A stretch of DNA of 64,000 bases, from the NCBI GenBank assembly GCA_016630905.1, contig WBMQ01000001.1:2356001-2420000 (forward strand). Reading direction: 5' to 3'. Every line of letters begins with the position of its first letter. The first letter of the stretch is position 1. The translations under genes and the position numbers were made by a program. Source of the DNA: Capillidium heterosporum. Taxonomy: Eukaryota; Entomophthoromycota; Entomophthoromycetes; Entomophthorales; Capillidiaceae. Of the stretch, positions 36,430 to 47,901 are shown piece by piece. A model generated the notes under the pieces. The model ran no database searches and was not told where the DNA came from. It saw only the letters and a list, made by a program, of their open reading frames with translations.

Positions 36430-36970
36430 GCGATTAAACCACCCTCGTTTCAAATTCAAATTTATTGGTTTCACTGATGCAAACGTCAGTAAATTGATCT
36501 AAACTTTGACAGAAATTTATCAATCTAAAGTATTCTCCATTTATAAGTGATGTGTTTATTTTGTATTTTTGTAATGTCTTCGGATTTATATCCTTATTCA
36601 AATAGAAAAGTATATTCTGTAGGAATGACGGAAAAGCTACATTTAATAATGATGTATATTTAGCCATGAGAACTAAGATACATTTATAACTAAAGCTGAT
36701 TAGGATCGACAAAAGCCCTTATACCGTCAAATCTCTTTCGCTTCTATTCACTGAACCAATTTGTTTACAAGTAGCTTATTAGTAGAAACATAATTTTTAC
36801 ATATTGAAGTTTATAATAACTTTCACAAATTGAGTGGTATATTATGGATAAACTAATATACCATTTACTACCACTACAAACGTATTACCATTCACTTTAT
36901 ATAAAAGAAGCCAAATTTCAGCAAGATACTTTTTACTTTGAAATTTTAGTTGAATGCTACTTAGATGACC
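36430..36970. repeat. duplicated flank, copy 1 (partner at about 41750-42310)
   Basis: Two blocks match the region upstream of gene 4: about 36436-36541 (shared core CACCCT, GATGCAA, TTGATCTAAA, TTTGACAG, ATCTAAAGTA) and about 36862-36960 (shared CACTACNANNACNTTACC and TATAAAAGAAGC). The spacing to the downstream gene is similar, so whole gene-plus-flank units were duplicated. The second block includes a plus-strand TATAAAAGAAGC, the look of a divergent promoter, but no gene follows it. Confidence 0.6.
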
Positions 36971-37860
36971 AAGCTTCTATCAAAGCTTACACGATGTCAG
37001 CGATTCTTTAGAACTTTGCTAAAAAGGCAGTACTTATAAATAGATATAGTTGCTATGATATAAAATATTTATACGATTCTAAGTATAGATTATCAAAAAT
37101 TCATTTAGCAAAGTCAAAGATGAACAATGGGTATGCATAGTTGCAAATATTTGGTACTTGAAAGTTGGTTCATCTATAGGAGAAAGCAAAAGTACTTTGA
37201 TATTTATTAAATTACCTTTACCTAGAATTAGAATTTGATTATTTGCTTTACTTCCATAGGATACTACCATCGATGTAAAATTTAGTTGTGTTGTCAAACT
37301 TTAAACTATAACATTCAATTATTTGAAGCTAAAGATATGATGCCTTGATTGATTACTTTTACCTCAATTTTATCGAAATATTTAACATCCGAATCGATTA
37401 CTTTTTTGGAGTTTACATATCAAAGTCAAGTAGATGGAGCTGTAACTCTTATATTTCGTTTGAAAGTAAAAATATGTTTATGATGGGAGTTGACATTTCA
37501 GAAAAATTGAACGGGGTAGAATACAGCTCAAATAACTGGTGAATTAATTTTATCGAGTAGAACCATGTGATGTAAGAAGTTTATGGGTTGTCAAAGGCAA
37601 GGTAGTTTTGACGGTGCAACGAATAGCTGTTAGACTGTCGAAGAGTATGGTCAATGTAAGTTAGTTTGACTTCAAAATTTTTGATGAATGTGATGTAAGG
37701 TTTGATATTTGAGTTCCTGGAGATTGTGGAAGTTGATTATCAGATGCTAGATATGAAGTTAGCGTTGAGCCTTAAGATATTGACGTAAAAGTATAATTTC
37801 ATGGCATATACACTACACCAAGTTCAAACTCATTCTAGCACAAAGTTTCTATGGATGGAC
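36971..37860. other. intergenic, no gene seen
   Basis: AT-rich. Short open stretches (37079-37297 minus, 37345-37542 plus) lack recognisable content. Confidence 0.45.
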
Positions 37861-37864
37861 CTAG

Positions 37865-38390
37865 AAATATCAACTCCAATTTTAATTACCTGTTCGAAAA
37901 TTGTAACTATACAATTGCCAGCATTTACAGTCTAAATAGTCACATTCGAAAGAAAAGCTATAACCAATTGTGGAACACGACTTATCTTTTACCTTAAGCA
38001 CTATCTTTAATTGCGCAGTTAATGGTTGTGAAAAGAAATACTATATTATAGGGTGATTTAATCAGCATATTAGAAGGAAGCATCGTGGAAGAGCTAAGCT
38101 GCTTGAATTTGAGGTCGAGATAGCTAAATTCAATACCGAGTTAATGAGTAGCGTAATAAGCATTCTTCAATCCCAGGAGCTTGTTAATGGAGGTATTGTT
38201 GATGAAAGAGACGATGCGCTTTAATCTTTAGATCGACATAAAACGCAATCCCAAGGTGCAAGTTGGAAGAGGTTTCACAATCCTTATGTGTTTTGAATCA
38301 AGATCTTTAGCCGTAACTGTATATGTATATTTAAAAGTTATATGAAACGGTATGCTCACCTAAATAGCCTTAATTGACATGTTAGAGATA
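37865..38390 (+). pseudogene. decayed C2H2 zinc-finger gene fragment
   Basis: Three degenerate fingers in a row on the plus strand. At 37879-37956 the finger lacks its first Cys and last His (FNYLFENCNYT ... LNSHIRKK). At 38006-38080 it is almost perfect (FNCAVNGCEKKYYIIG, then FNQHIRRKH) but has an in-frame TGA at 38054-38056; it continues open through EFEVEIAKFNTELMSS to TAA at 38222-38224. At about 38310-38385 the second Cys is Tyr and another TGA interrupts (CIFKSYMKRYAHLNSLN). A finger-linker-like stretch (NDRGARKTYDCMFD) follows near 38650. Same finger style as the genes at 19171 and 27520. A family pseudogene. Confidence 0.7.
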
Positions 38391-39499
38391 TAGGTAAAGC
38401 TTTTTTATATAGTAACTAGCTTCCATCAGAAACACCTTGTCCTAAACTATCCTGATAACTACATTGTGGCTCAAGACCATATTATACCACCAAAAACGAA
38501 GTTTAAAGAATATGAATATTTAAAAATCACTTAATCGTCCGTCTAATTGTTGTAGCAATCGATTTACCATCCCAAATGGACTTAGTCGCAGCGCCTCTAT
38601 CAGCAATCAAACTTCAGTGTTTACTACATACAGTGCAAACGGTAAGAACGATAGAGGTGCTAGAAAAACCTACGACTGCATGTTCGATAGTAACACATAC
38701 CCTTAAAGCACCTTTCTTTCCATATCATTACCTGAAGCCATATCCTGACATCAAATCTAGCCCAATTTAAAAGTTAGAGGATGCATAACGTACTGTACAT
38801 CTGTCCATATCATTTGACTCAACTATCCCTTAAATATACCATATGCTTTACATACTTTTAATTGACGCCTGTGTTTAAGCTTAGTTAGGAAACTTTAATG
38901 TTCTATGTACTCTTTTAGACTCTTGGAACTGCTGTTGCCATCACTTATATTGATAAATATACTTTAGAAATAAACGTCAAGGTTATTGAATCAATGTTTT
39001 TAATAAATTCTAGTATATTCAGCCGGTTTTAACACTTGCTTTTAAAGTGGATACACAAGTCACTTTGTATCCATTTATATAAGTTTAACGATCTATCCTT
39101 TAGCAGGTTGGATTTTATTACATATATTATAGTGGTAGCAAATCTAATTCTTTATGGGATTAACTTTCCGCTATTTTAGCCTACACATATAGTTTATAGA
39201 TAGCAAAGCCAGTAAATAAATAGCCATATATGTGCAAACTTAGAATAAATGTCCTAGACCTTAAATATAAATCCAACATAAAGCAGAGTTCAATAGGTAA
39301 GTTGAAAATGAACTTCATATATTAAAGTAGCTGTCGTTATTATCACTGTGCTGATCAGAATCTTACGAAATTGTAATAGGAAGTGTGATAGGATTTTTTT
39401 GATAATATGACTATTGAGGAATGTGTTGGAATTTAAAAACCTAATTGTCTTGTTCAACTAGATTTGAATAAAGTTCAAAGTACTTTTAAACTTAGTAAG
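38391..39499. other. intergenic, one possible further finger remnant
   Basis: Around 38640-38700 a plus-strand frame reads like a finger linker plus first Cys and then degenerates. The rest is AT-rich with nothing supported. Confidence 0.4.
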
Positions 39500-39722
39500 G
39501 ATGTTGTTAAGAATTATGACAAGGAAAATGGCAGTTAGAATAAACCTAGTAAGGAAGCTTGGTGTTGGGAAAAATGATATCCTATTGATATCAGAAGAGA
39601 GTAAAGAAATTGAGGTCGGAGTTGAAGTTGGATGGTAAGTTTATGAAGCATGCTTACAAAGTTCATCAAGAGCATGATAAAGGACAGTTGGAAATTTTAT
39701 GAAATTAGCTATACCGACAACT
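39500..39722 (+). pseudogene. 3' remnant of a questin-oxidase-like (DUF4243) gene
   Basis: About 39617-39700 translates to ELKLDGKFMKHAYKV, which matches the C-terminal part of protein 3 (ELKMDGKFLNRADRV). After a frame change, 39667-39722 gives KSMIKDSWKFYEISYTDN and a stop, matching the common end KSLIKNDWNF...GYTEN of the intact copies. Upstream parts are decayed beyond a confident frame. It is evidence for a fifth, dead copy, in plus orientation, between genes 3 and 4. Confidence 0.7.
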
Positions 39723-40305
39723 AAGCTTGATTTTATACTTTTATTAAATTTGATAAGATATATGTATACTTTTTATATGATTTGAATTATTTTTTATTTC
39801 AATTTGAGGTCTAAAGCAGAGCAAATCAATTTTATATTACCTGAATTGATTAGAGCAGCGTTACTGATATAGATACAAGTCTACCCAACCCACAAAAAAA
39901 CTCAGGTGGTAGTGATATGCTTTCCTAAAGTATATGGATTGCATTTTTTTCAAAATTTTTTAGGGATAAAGCTTTTTATATAATACAACAGATAGCTGGG
40001 AACACAGACATCGAGGGCAGATGGAGCGACCGTCTAATTTAGCTAGAAAATCATACATTGGATGCTGGCTCTAGTTTTACTGCCCATCGATCTTATGCCG
40101 CTATTGGAGAAAACGACGCAAAACTACTCAATATTCTCAGGTGATAAAAACTTGTAACCATAGCTGAAGAGTTTTAAGCTGAAAGTATATATTGAACTAA
40201 AACAAAGTTTATAAATAAAGTGTATCGTCCAAAACACATTAGAAAGCGGATGTATGCTTTATAAGTTTTAATAAGAAATGTAAAATATAAATATTGAAGC
40301 CCATC
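39723..40305. other. intergenic, no gene seen
   Basis: Somewhat GC-richer patch at about 39990-40140 without recognisable coding content; otherwise nothing. Confidence 0.5.
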
Positions 40306-41538
40306 CTAGCTCTCGGCATAACCAACTCCATCTGTATTCCAATCGTTCTTAATCAGACTTTTGGACACCAGATCTGCACCTTTCAACAAATACCCGCTTT
40401 TAATACCCAACTCCAACTCTAATTGATACATGTTACGAACTATTTTGATGAGGTGGGATTCCTTTGATGCACATGCTTCGACAACTACCTTGTCCCAGCT
40501 TGTATTTTGGACGTCACTACTATTGTTATTTATATTACTTTTGGCGATTTTGGGAGCCCCTTGGGTCAAATACACAACTTGTAAAGCCAAGTAGTTGATA
40601 TTGAGTAGTTGGACTTTTTGTTGATCGTCGACTATACGTAAAAGTTGACGTACGGCATGGTTTCCCGTAACTAAATGAAGTAAAAAGAAGTCGTACCTAT
40701 CATCCTTAGCGCAACCTAAGAACAGCTCGATCAAAGCCAAGCTTAGCTCCTTCGATTTTACATTCCAATTGTCAATAGTACAATTCCAGTTGGCAATATT
40801 GACTTTAAATTGTTGGACCTGATTTGCATCCCTAACAACAACATCGACACGATCCAAGAACCATAATTCTTTGTTAAATCTAGGTGGAGCGATTAATTTC
40901 TCTCCCAAACTATCTTCCAAGATCTGCAAAGGTTGGCTTTGACTGACATCAAAATTGGTATCAACAGGTGGTAAGTTGTTGATGACCTCACTAACTTTGG
41001 AGTAGTGACTGCAGGCATAAGCCAAGGCTTCCGAACCTACAAGATCCAATCCAAACTCTACAGCATAGCTTAGGTGGATCAAAGGGTGTAAGGCAGCTCC
41101 TAGAAGTCCTGGAATCAAGGTAGGGAGGTAGTGCTGGATACATGGTATGAGACCTTGTTGTTGAACTTCAACTTCAAAGAACTTGAGGTAGGAGGAGTAG
41201 GTACCTTTGTCACCAATGATGTTATCGAACCAGTTGGAGGAGTCGATTTGAAGTTTAGGGGTACGTAGTGGTTCTAGTTTTTGGCTTTCAGAAGTATAGT
41301 AGTGATCCAGTTGGATTGGGGTGGCTCCTAGGTCGTATAAAGAACATAAGCCGTGAACTATGTGGTTAGTTTTGTATCCACCATGGATCATGTCGTGATC
41401 TAAGTGGTTTTTGGCGATGAGATGTTGTAGTTTGGTAAATGTGTCATCACGTCTTTGGAAGGTGGTAGAAAGGTTGGATCCTTTGAGCTGTGATACTGGG
41501 ATAGCTTTTGTTTGGGTTGTGTTGTCAATAGTAGGCAT
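40306..41538 (-). CDS. questin-oxidase-like (DUF4243) protein 4
   Basis: Single-exon, 410 aa. N-terminus identical to protein 2 through FQRRDDTFTKLQHLIAKNHL. Landmarks: TNHIVHGLCSLYDLGA, ALHPLIHLSYAVEFGLDLVG, DFFLLHLVTGNHAVRQLL, ESHLIKIVRNMYQLELELG, ending NTDGVGYAES. A duplicated asparagine/isoleucine codon (SNWFDNIIGDKGTYSSYL) distinguishes it from protein 2. The promoter block is nearly identical to that of gene 2. Intact; soluble, no leader. Substrate unknown. Confidence 0.87.
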   Translation of the reverse strand: MPTIDNTTQTKAIPVSQLKGSNLSTTFQRRDDTFTKLQHLIAKNHLDHDMIHGGYKTNHIVHGLCSLYDLGATPIQLDHYYTSESQKLEPLRTPKLQIDSSNWFDNIIGDKGTYSSYLKFFEVEVQQQGLIPCIQHYLPTLIPGLLGAALHPLIHLSYAVEFGLDLVGSEALAYACSHYSKVSEVINNLPPVDTNFDVSQSQPLQILEDSLGEKLIAPPRFNKELWFLDRVDVVVRDANQVQQFKVNIANWNCTIDNWNVKSKELSLALIELFLGCAKDDRYDFFLLHLVTGNHAVRQLLRIVDDQQKVQLLNINYLALQVVYLTQGAPKIAKSNINNNSSDVQNTSWDKVVVEACASKESHLIKIVRNMYQLELELGIKSGYLLKGADLVSKSLIKNDWNTDGVGYAES

Positions 41539-41588
41539 TGTAATGAGAAATTATGAATTTGGAGACGTAGAAAATATGTGACTGCTTA

Positions 41589-41634
41589 TTTATAAAGTTG
41601 TATTTGTAATCGGTCGCGTCTATACCATCTGATT
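41589..41634 (-). promoter_or_regulatory. conserved DUF4243 promoter block with TATA box (gene 4)
   Basis: On the minus strand: ATCAGATGGTATAGACG, then GCGACCGATTACAAATAC, then TATAAA at 41594-41589, about 50 nt before the ATG, followed by GCAGTCACATA. The 18-base core is identical to that of gene 2. Confidence 0.7.
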
Positions 41635-41749
41635 GAAACAAGATAGAAAATACGTTCGAAAATTAATCGTTGTAGCTATACAAATTCTAAATAAAATACA
41701 GCTATAAACTACCTATAAAGCAGCACTTACTAATTCAGAACTTAGTAGT

Positions 41750-42310
41750 TTACTACACCACCCTAGTTTTAGACTTTGATAAGTTTAGTTGATGCAATGT
41801 CAGTTCAATTGATCTAAATTTGACAGGTCATCAACTACCAAAATCTAAAGTAAATTGTCGGTTCTATTGGCGATATTTCATCGTAGATTTGAGATAGATA
41901 TAGTTGATTTGTATTTCAGATGGAGCTAAAATAATGGCTACATTTGAACTTGGTGAAGTTTATTTTAAGGTTGGAGTGTATATGATAGTGAGAATAGGTA
42001 CATATCTAATAGAATAAATTTCATTTTAATCAAATATCATCTGGAAATTCCCAATTTATATTTTGATCCATACATACATTTATAACGTTTTCATTTAGAT
42101 ACTATGTATCAATGTATTTGTATTTAATTGATAACCATGAACATTTTTTATGTAATTGATATTGTAAAAGCTAGTATTTCTAACTTTACTAATTTAAATA
42201 ATCTACTACATCAGCTCACTACCATTACAAATACATTACCGCATACCTAATATAAAAGAAGCAAGATCTCAACAATATATTTTACACCTATATATACCTT
42301 TGAATATCTA
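41750..42310. repeat. duplicated flank, copy 2 (partner at about 36430-36970)
   Basis: Two blocks, about 41754-41863 and 42205-42310, match the region upstream of gene 3 in the same relative order and spacing. The second contains the plus-strand TATAAAAGAAGC box also found at about 36903. Confidence 0.6.
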
Positions 42311-44419
42311 CTTTTTTAAATCTGACTACCTATTACTAAAAGTCAAACTTCCCTATAAGTTTTACTTTTGAATATTCAAGGTAAAGTATGCTTCCTTGTA
42401 TCGAACGTCTTTGGTACCTAATTACTAACTAATGCCTTCATCTAAAAGTACTGGATATTTTCCTACTTGAAATTTGTAGGTGAAGATGGGCACTGCTTCT
42501 GATAAAAAGAAGCTATGTTCAAAGCGATCACCTTTCGAAAGCATCTTATCATCTCAATTTAAACTCCACTACAAACTTTTCTTGTCTAAAAGGTTATATG
42601 TACTTGAAAATTTTAAAATAAACGCATCACTAAAAACTTATAAAACTAAATATTCTAAACTTTTAATATAGCAGTGTTATATATATTCATCGTCTCATGA
42701 AAAGTTAGTAAGGATTCAGAAATTTTCTCATTATTTGAAGACAAATCGTAAAATCTACAACTGCCTTGAACTAAGCAGCGTGGCTAAGGCACAAGTTTAC
42801 TAAGTTTATTTAGGTCAACAAGTTGAAGTTAGCTCCTTGTTCAAGTTTTACAGGTCACTCACTAGGAACTTCATACTTGTAGATGACTTGGAACTCCAGT
42901 TTGCATAAATCGGAAGATAGTTAGAAATACAAGTAGCAAACTGCGGCATGACGTTGTATATTTTTTCTAGCTGCAGGTATCGGAGTCAAGTTACCAGGGC
43001 TACAGTTTGGCAGAGGTTGTTGGAGATATCGTCGCCGTACTTGAACTTGAGCAGCTACACAAACAATTGGAAAAACTGTGGGGAGTCAAGGTGTAGATTG
43101 TTGATAAAGTTCAAAGTAGATTACGTGTTTGAAACGACTTTCTTGAAAGTGCTGACAGGGTGTTGTAAAGAATTGAACCCTTTTAATCTCGGGCCATCTG
43201 TGTAAGCGACAAATATTGTTAAAGTCAAGCTTATGGAGTCTCTTTGATTTGAGACGGAAGTCTTCTAACCTGGGAAGAATTTCCTTTTGTTTAAGCCACT
43301 TCCTACCTTACTATTTCCACAATAGGATATCTTTCGAAAGTAAAAGTATAATTACTGAAAGAAATTCATACTTCATATAGAAAAGGTAAATGAGTTTACT
43401 AGTAAATCCATGGAAAAAATAATACGGATCTATTATTCAAAGATATTTGTAAACTTGGAGAAAAATATACTTGTGTAGATGATAAAACCTTTTTTATAAG
43501 ATAAATACCGTAAACATCAATTCAAAGCAACCATAAATTCTACCTTTAAGCCTCTAAATACCTTTTTGAAACTTTGGCTCTGTGTATACGGTTGAGAAAT
43601 AAAGTAATCCTACAAGATAACAATATTTCTATATAGTAGTATGAATGATGCTATCAGGCGTGTTGATTTTTTGGAGTTCTAGCCTAAAATTTCAATAAAT
43701 CTTTACCAACTAGTAAATAGGAAGGAATCCTAGCTTTTATGCTATTATCTGGGAAATAGTTCATCAAAATGTTTACATTAAAATAGTAACCTTTGATATT
43801 TCTGGATTTGTTCTTAAAAATAAATTAATTAGTGTTGGGAATTTATATAGATATGTAACTTAGTTTAGATTGTCAACTTTCGATAGCAATCTATAGTTCA
43901 AGTTGGACTTGAGAGTCAAATAACCCTTTCATTAAGATATATAATTTTATCTGGTACATATTTGCATCTCTATTCTTTGAATTAGGTAAGGTAGTTATAG
44001 AGAATCATTGATTTACAAGATTTTGCTTGAAATCAGGGAAAAATATACTACATTGGGCAACAGTTTTTGCTTTCAGTGTACACGCAAGTACTCTAGACCC
44101 TACATCATGATTTTTGTATACCTAATCTTTGATATTCCATGAGACAAATTTATAGCTTCTTTATCGTTCCAAATTATTAAATCTAATTTTACACGGCTCT
44201 TATAACTAAATCCCATACCAGTCTGTAAAATGCCTTTATTAATTTCAAACAAATCAACGACCAATTACCAAAGCTTCTAAAAGTGACATCTACTCAAAAT
44301 TATGACGCCAATTACTAATCTAACAACCAACCTATTGGATTGTAAGACATTTAAGGCTAAAAAGTAGAAAAGCTGAGGTTAGAACAAAGTAGGCATTTGA
44401 TAGAGTTTCAAAAGAGTAA
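42311..44419. other. intergenic, no supported gene
   Basis: Around 42950-43210 the composition is less AT-rich and both strands have open stretches (for example AEVVGDIVAVLELEQLHKQL on the plus strand), but I recognise no family and no gene model fits. The rest is AT-rich spacer. Confidence 0.4.
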
Positions 44420-45725
44420 ATGGTAGATAGGCGAGTCTCCAACCGAACTAAACATACCATCGCAGGAGCTGGAGCTGGATTAGTAGCTAGTATAATAACT
44501 TGCCCCTTGGACGTCGTCAAAACTAGGTTGCAGAACCAAGTTGTAGCCAAAGATGCTTATGATAGCTCCATCTCATTGGGCAAAAATCAACTAAATACCA
44601 CTCAACCAACAACCGATCCGTTAAAAAATACCCAATCTTCCAATTTAAATAATGTTAGCAAAGCAAAAGTAGCTTTGTATAGAGGCACATTGCGTAAGTT
44701 TAACATTATATAAATAGACTTTACTTTTCATTTCAACTACAATCTCCATCTTTCACTCTATTCTAACTTTAAAAATTAGCTTCACTACGTCGCATTTGGT
44801 ACGAGGAAGGACTCTTTGGCCTGTATAGGGGGCTTGCACCAACCATCTTAGGCTACTTACCGACATGGGCCATCTACTTTACGACTTATGACTACATGAA
44901 AGCCAGCTTAGCTTACAACTTGAGTAAGTTTTTCTATTCCATCTCTTTATCTCATTGCATTTTTTCATTACTATTTAAATTTGTTATTTTTTATAAAATT
45001 CAAGTTCATTCTTAGTAACTGCTGTTTAGACCAAAAAGAATCTTCTGCCATCATCCAAGTACTTGGTGCTATGAGTGCAGGAGCTACCTGCACTATAGCA
45101 ACTTCGCCACTGTGGGTCATCAAGACCCGCCTCATGGTAAAGTCTTAAGCTTTCATTCTTTTATTAAGTTGAAATAGACTCAAACCGACTTTACGGACTA
45201 CCGGTACAAAGGTACGTTAGATGCATTCAAATCCATATTCCGCGACGAGGGGTTCATTGGATTCTACAAGGGGCTGGCACCTTCTCTTTTAGGAGTCAGC
45301 CATGTCGCCGTCCAATTCCCCCTCTACGAGCACTTGAAAACTTACTTTGGTAATATCCTTTCCTTTACTTCTATCGTATTTTCTACTTCAATATCTGGAC
45401 AAGTACTAACTTTTTAAAACATCTAGCTGCCGTAGACGAAGATAAAGTGCGGTTGAACTCCATCCTCATTTCATCAGCTCTATCAAAGATGGTGGCTAGC
45501 TGTGTCACTTATCCCCATGAAGTTATACGTACACGGCTGCAGAACCAATCAGTCAAGCCGTACAAGTACAAGGGGATCTTGGATACGGCCAAGAAGATTC
45601 TGGTGGAGGAGGGATATAGAGGGTTGTACCGTGGCTTGACTACCAACTTGATCCGTACCGTACCGGCTTCTGCATTTACACTGCTTACTTACGAGCTAAT
45701 TATACATAAACTACCGTCCTGGTAA
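44420..45725 (+). CDS. mitochondrial NAD+ carrier (Yia6/Ndt1-like), intact copy
   Basis: 331-aa mitochondrial carrier, inner membrane, six predicted helices in three repeats. Exons 44420-44693, 44780-44923, 45030-45136, 45178-45349 and 45427-45725; the sum is divisible by three. Carrier signatures: PLDVVKTRLQ (repeat 1), PLWVIKTRLM (repeat 2, Trp typical of the NAD/folate/pyrimidine-nucleotide branch) and PHEVIRTRLQ (repeat 3). GYLPTWAIYFTTYDYMK after repeat 1 and the ending TTNLIRTVPASAFTLLTYE resemble yeast Yia6/Ndt1, hence NAD+ import into the matrix. An Asn/Thr-rich loop of about 45 residues in the first matrix loop is unusual. Paralogue of the damaged copy at 29-978, with identical intron positions. 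A pyrimidine-nucleotide carrier is the main alternative. Confidence 0.88.
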
Positions 45726-46771
45726 GTTAAGTCTGGATTGAGTTGATTCAGCTGTTCTTGTTCTAGATTATTTTGTTTAGATTGAGAGTTAAGTTCTATC
45801 TTTCAGAGGATGTTGTTTCCCTTTTTAACCTTGATGCTAACTTACAATAATTAAAAGGGTATATATATTCTGGGTAAGCAGTTTCTTTAGATTTCAATTT
45901 ACTAGATAGTGCTTTCAATAAAGGTATTTGGGAAAAGGTTATTGTTAGCTTTGTACAGCCAATAATTTGCGATTTTAGACTTGGATTATTTCTATAAGTT
46001 ACAATTCCTATTCTTTACTAATTCCAATAAACCAATTATGAATATACGTATGTATATTCACAGCTTCTGTTCCAATTTCCTAAGTATTTATAAAGTATAT
46101 TATGTAAAGTTACATTGCTCAACAATAAGAACCAAACATATATCACTTTAAAACTATTTGAAAGTTGCAACCACTTTATCTGGATAAGTTGAACCAAGTG
46201 TCTTTTTACCTGTATATATATAATTTGGTTACATGTATTTTGAACTGTAGAAAGTTATAAATGGTGACACAAGGAACATTTTACATTATTTGCTACCAAT
46301 GCCAATGTTCTTTATCTAGAGCTATACGATAACTCACATATCACTAATTGAACTTGTATGTTCAGAAAAATGCTCAAAGATCATAGAACTATGAAATGCC
46401 AAACCTATTGATAAAAACTTTGCCAAGAAATGGAAATCAGGTGCACTTAAGTCAAGATTACTATCTTCCAATTTTTTAAAATTGATTCGAAAATACGATT
46501 TAAAATGATCCCTTTATTTACTTTGGGAATGAGCTACATTAAAGCAGTATAGAGTGATGAATGTAGCTATACACATGCAAAATAAAAAGTATAAATAAAT
46601 CTATTTTATAAACCTTTGCTATCCTTACCTATTATTTCCATCTCGATATAGTTAAACTCTTACATTTCAAACTTCAAAAATTAACTTCACTACATTCTAT
46701 TTCAAAGTTGACGAATCGAATTAATTAAAATGAGAAGCTTACCATAAGTTCAAAACTAATTTCATTAAATT
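45726..46771. other. convergent intergenic region
   Basis: AT-rich spacer between the NAD carrier and COA6 3' ends; nothing supported. Confidence 0.55.
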
Positions 46772-47075
46772 TTATTTAAAGTCGGGGTTATTCATCTTGT
46801 AATCGACTAATTTCTGCTGCTTCTCCCTCCTTCGCAATTCCAAAAAGTAATCAACCTATTTATAAACCCAAAAAATAAAAAGTCAGCAAAAGGTAGTATA
46901 AAATATAATAAATTAAATTTACCCAAACTTTAGGACATGAAGCTTCGTATTTCTCCTTCAATTCCTTACATTTCGACTCTACTTCTTTGTCATTGGTGTT
47001 GAGGCATTGGAAATATTCATCGCGACTTTGCCAGCACAGTTTACGTTCACTCTTGTTCATGGGCTTGAAACTCAT
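46772..47075 (-). CDS. COA6: cytochrome c oxidase assembly factor COA6
   Basis: Twin-Cys protein of the mitochondrial intermembrane space that helps deliver copper to the Cu-A site of COX2. Exons 47075-46923 and 46855-46772 with a 67-nt intron (phase 0); 78 aa. The upstream in-frame codon at 47081 is TTG, so ATG 47075 is the start. Sequence MSFKPMNKSERKLCWQSRDE leads into the C-x9-C pair (CWQSRDEYFQC) and the C-x10-C pair (CKELKEKYEASC), followed by PKVW, and after splicing VDYFLELRRRE with a basic tail. This is the COA6 pattern (SERxxCWxxRDxYFxCL ... CPxxWVxYF). Reading through the intron would give a false hydrophobic tail. Confidence 0.92.
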
Positions 47076-47901
47076 CTTCAATTTCTATTCCAAGTTTTTC
47101 TAAGCAAGGTGGGAGTTGAGCTGAGTTGGGTTTGAGATGAAAAGATAATGCTTACCAAATTTCAAAACTTCTAAAACTTTGATTATAGATTTGACTGGCC
47201 TCATCAATTTGAGATTGAGGCACAATTTACTGTTCATCAAGCGGATTAGAAAGTACCAATTTAATAAAAATAGTTGTGCAATTATGGCTTTAAGATATTT
47301 AAACTATAATATTTTGAAAGTAGTTGGATCAAATTTTTAGAATACTCCCAACTTGTAATATAATGGACAGCTCTACTATTATGTATTGCATATATTGATA
47401 TTGATACGATGGAAACCTGGCAAACTATAGTAGATAGATAGATAATCTTATTGGATAAATTACTATTGAGAATTTACCTATAAACCAATAAGCGTTTCAA
47501 GTACTATACTTCCAAAAGATTTAAAAGCTTTGATGTTAATTGATTTGCTTACTCTAAATTTCTTTATTCTTCAAGATAATTGGATAATATCCTAATTCGC
47601 TACCTGAAGCTTATTGGCTTCCCTACATTCAACTAGCTTTTGGAATCCAATTCGATTTCACCTAAAGATATCAAAAATCTTTTGGAAAAGCTATTTAGAT
47701 AATAGAGTTTATTGATTTTAAAATGCTCCTAGATTATTTGACTAAATGCTAAAATTCTAACTAGAATTAAATTTCGAACCCAAAGCTCTCACTTTACCAA
47801 GGTCTTACCTATGAATAAGAGGGAACTGCCTCACAATCTAGATTTAAATCAATTAAGCTCAATTCAATTCAAATTCCCGAGTCCAGCTAAATTAACTCAA
47901 G
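47076..47901. other. intergenic, no gene seen
   Basis: AT-rich spacer upstream of COA6; nothing supported. Confidence 0.5.

Noticed and set aside
22457..41538. Polyketide-type biosynthetic gene cluster
   Set aside because: Only the DUF4243 genes are present; no polyketide synthase, transporter or other tailoring enzyme lies among them.
42948..43205. Plus-strand gene in a less AT-rich patch
   Set aside because: Open stretches exist in several frames but none forms a gene model or recognisable domain.
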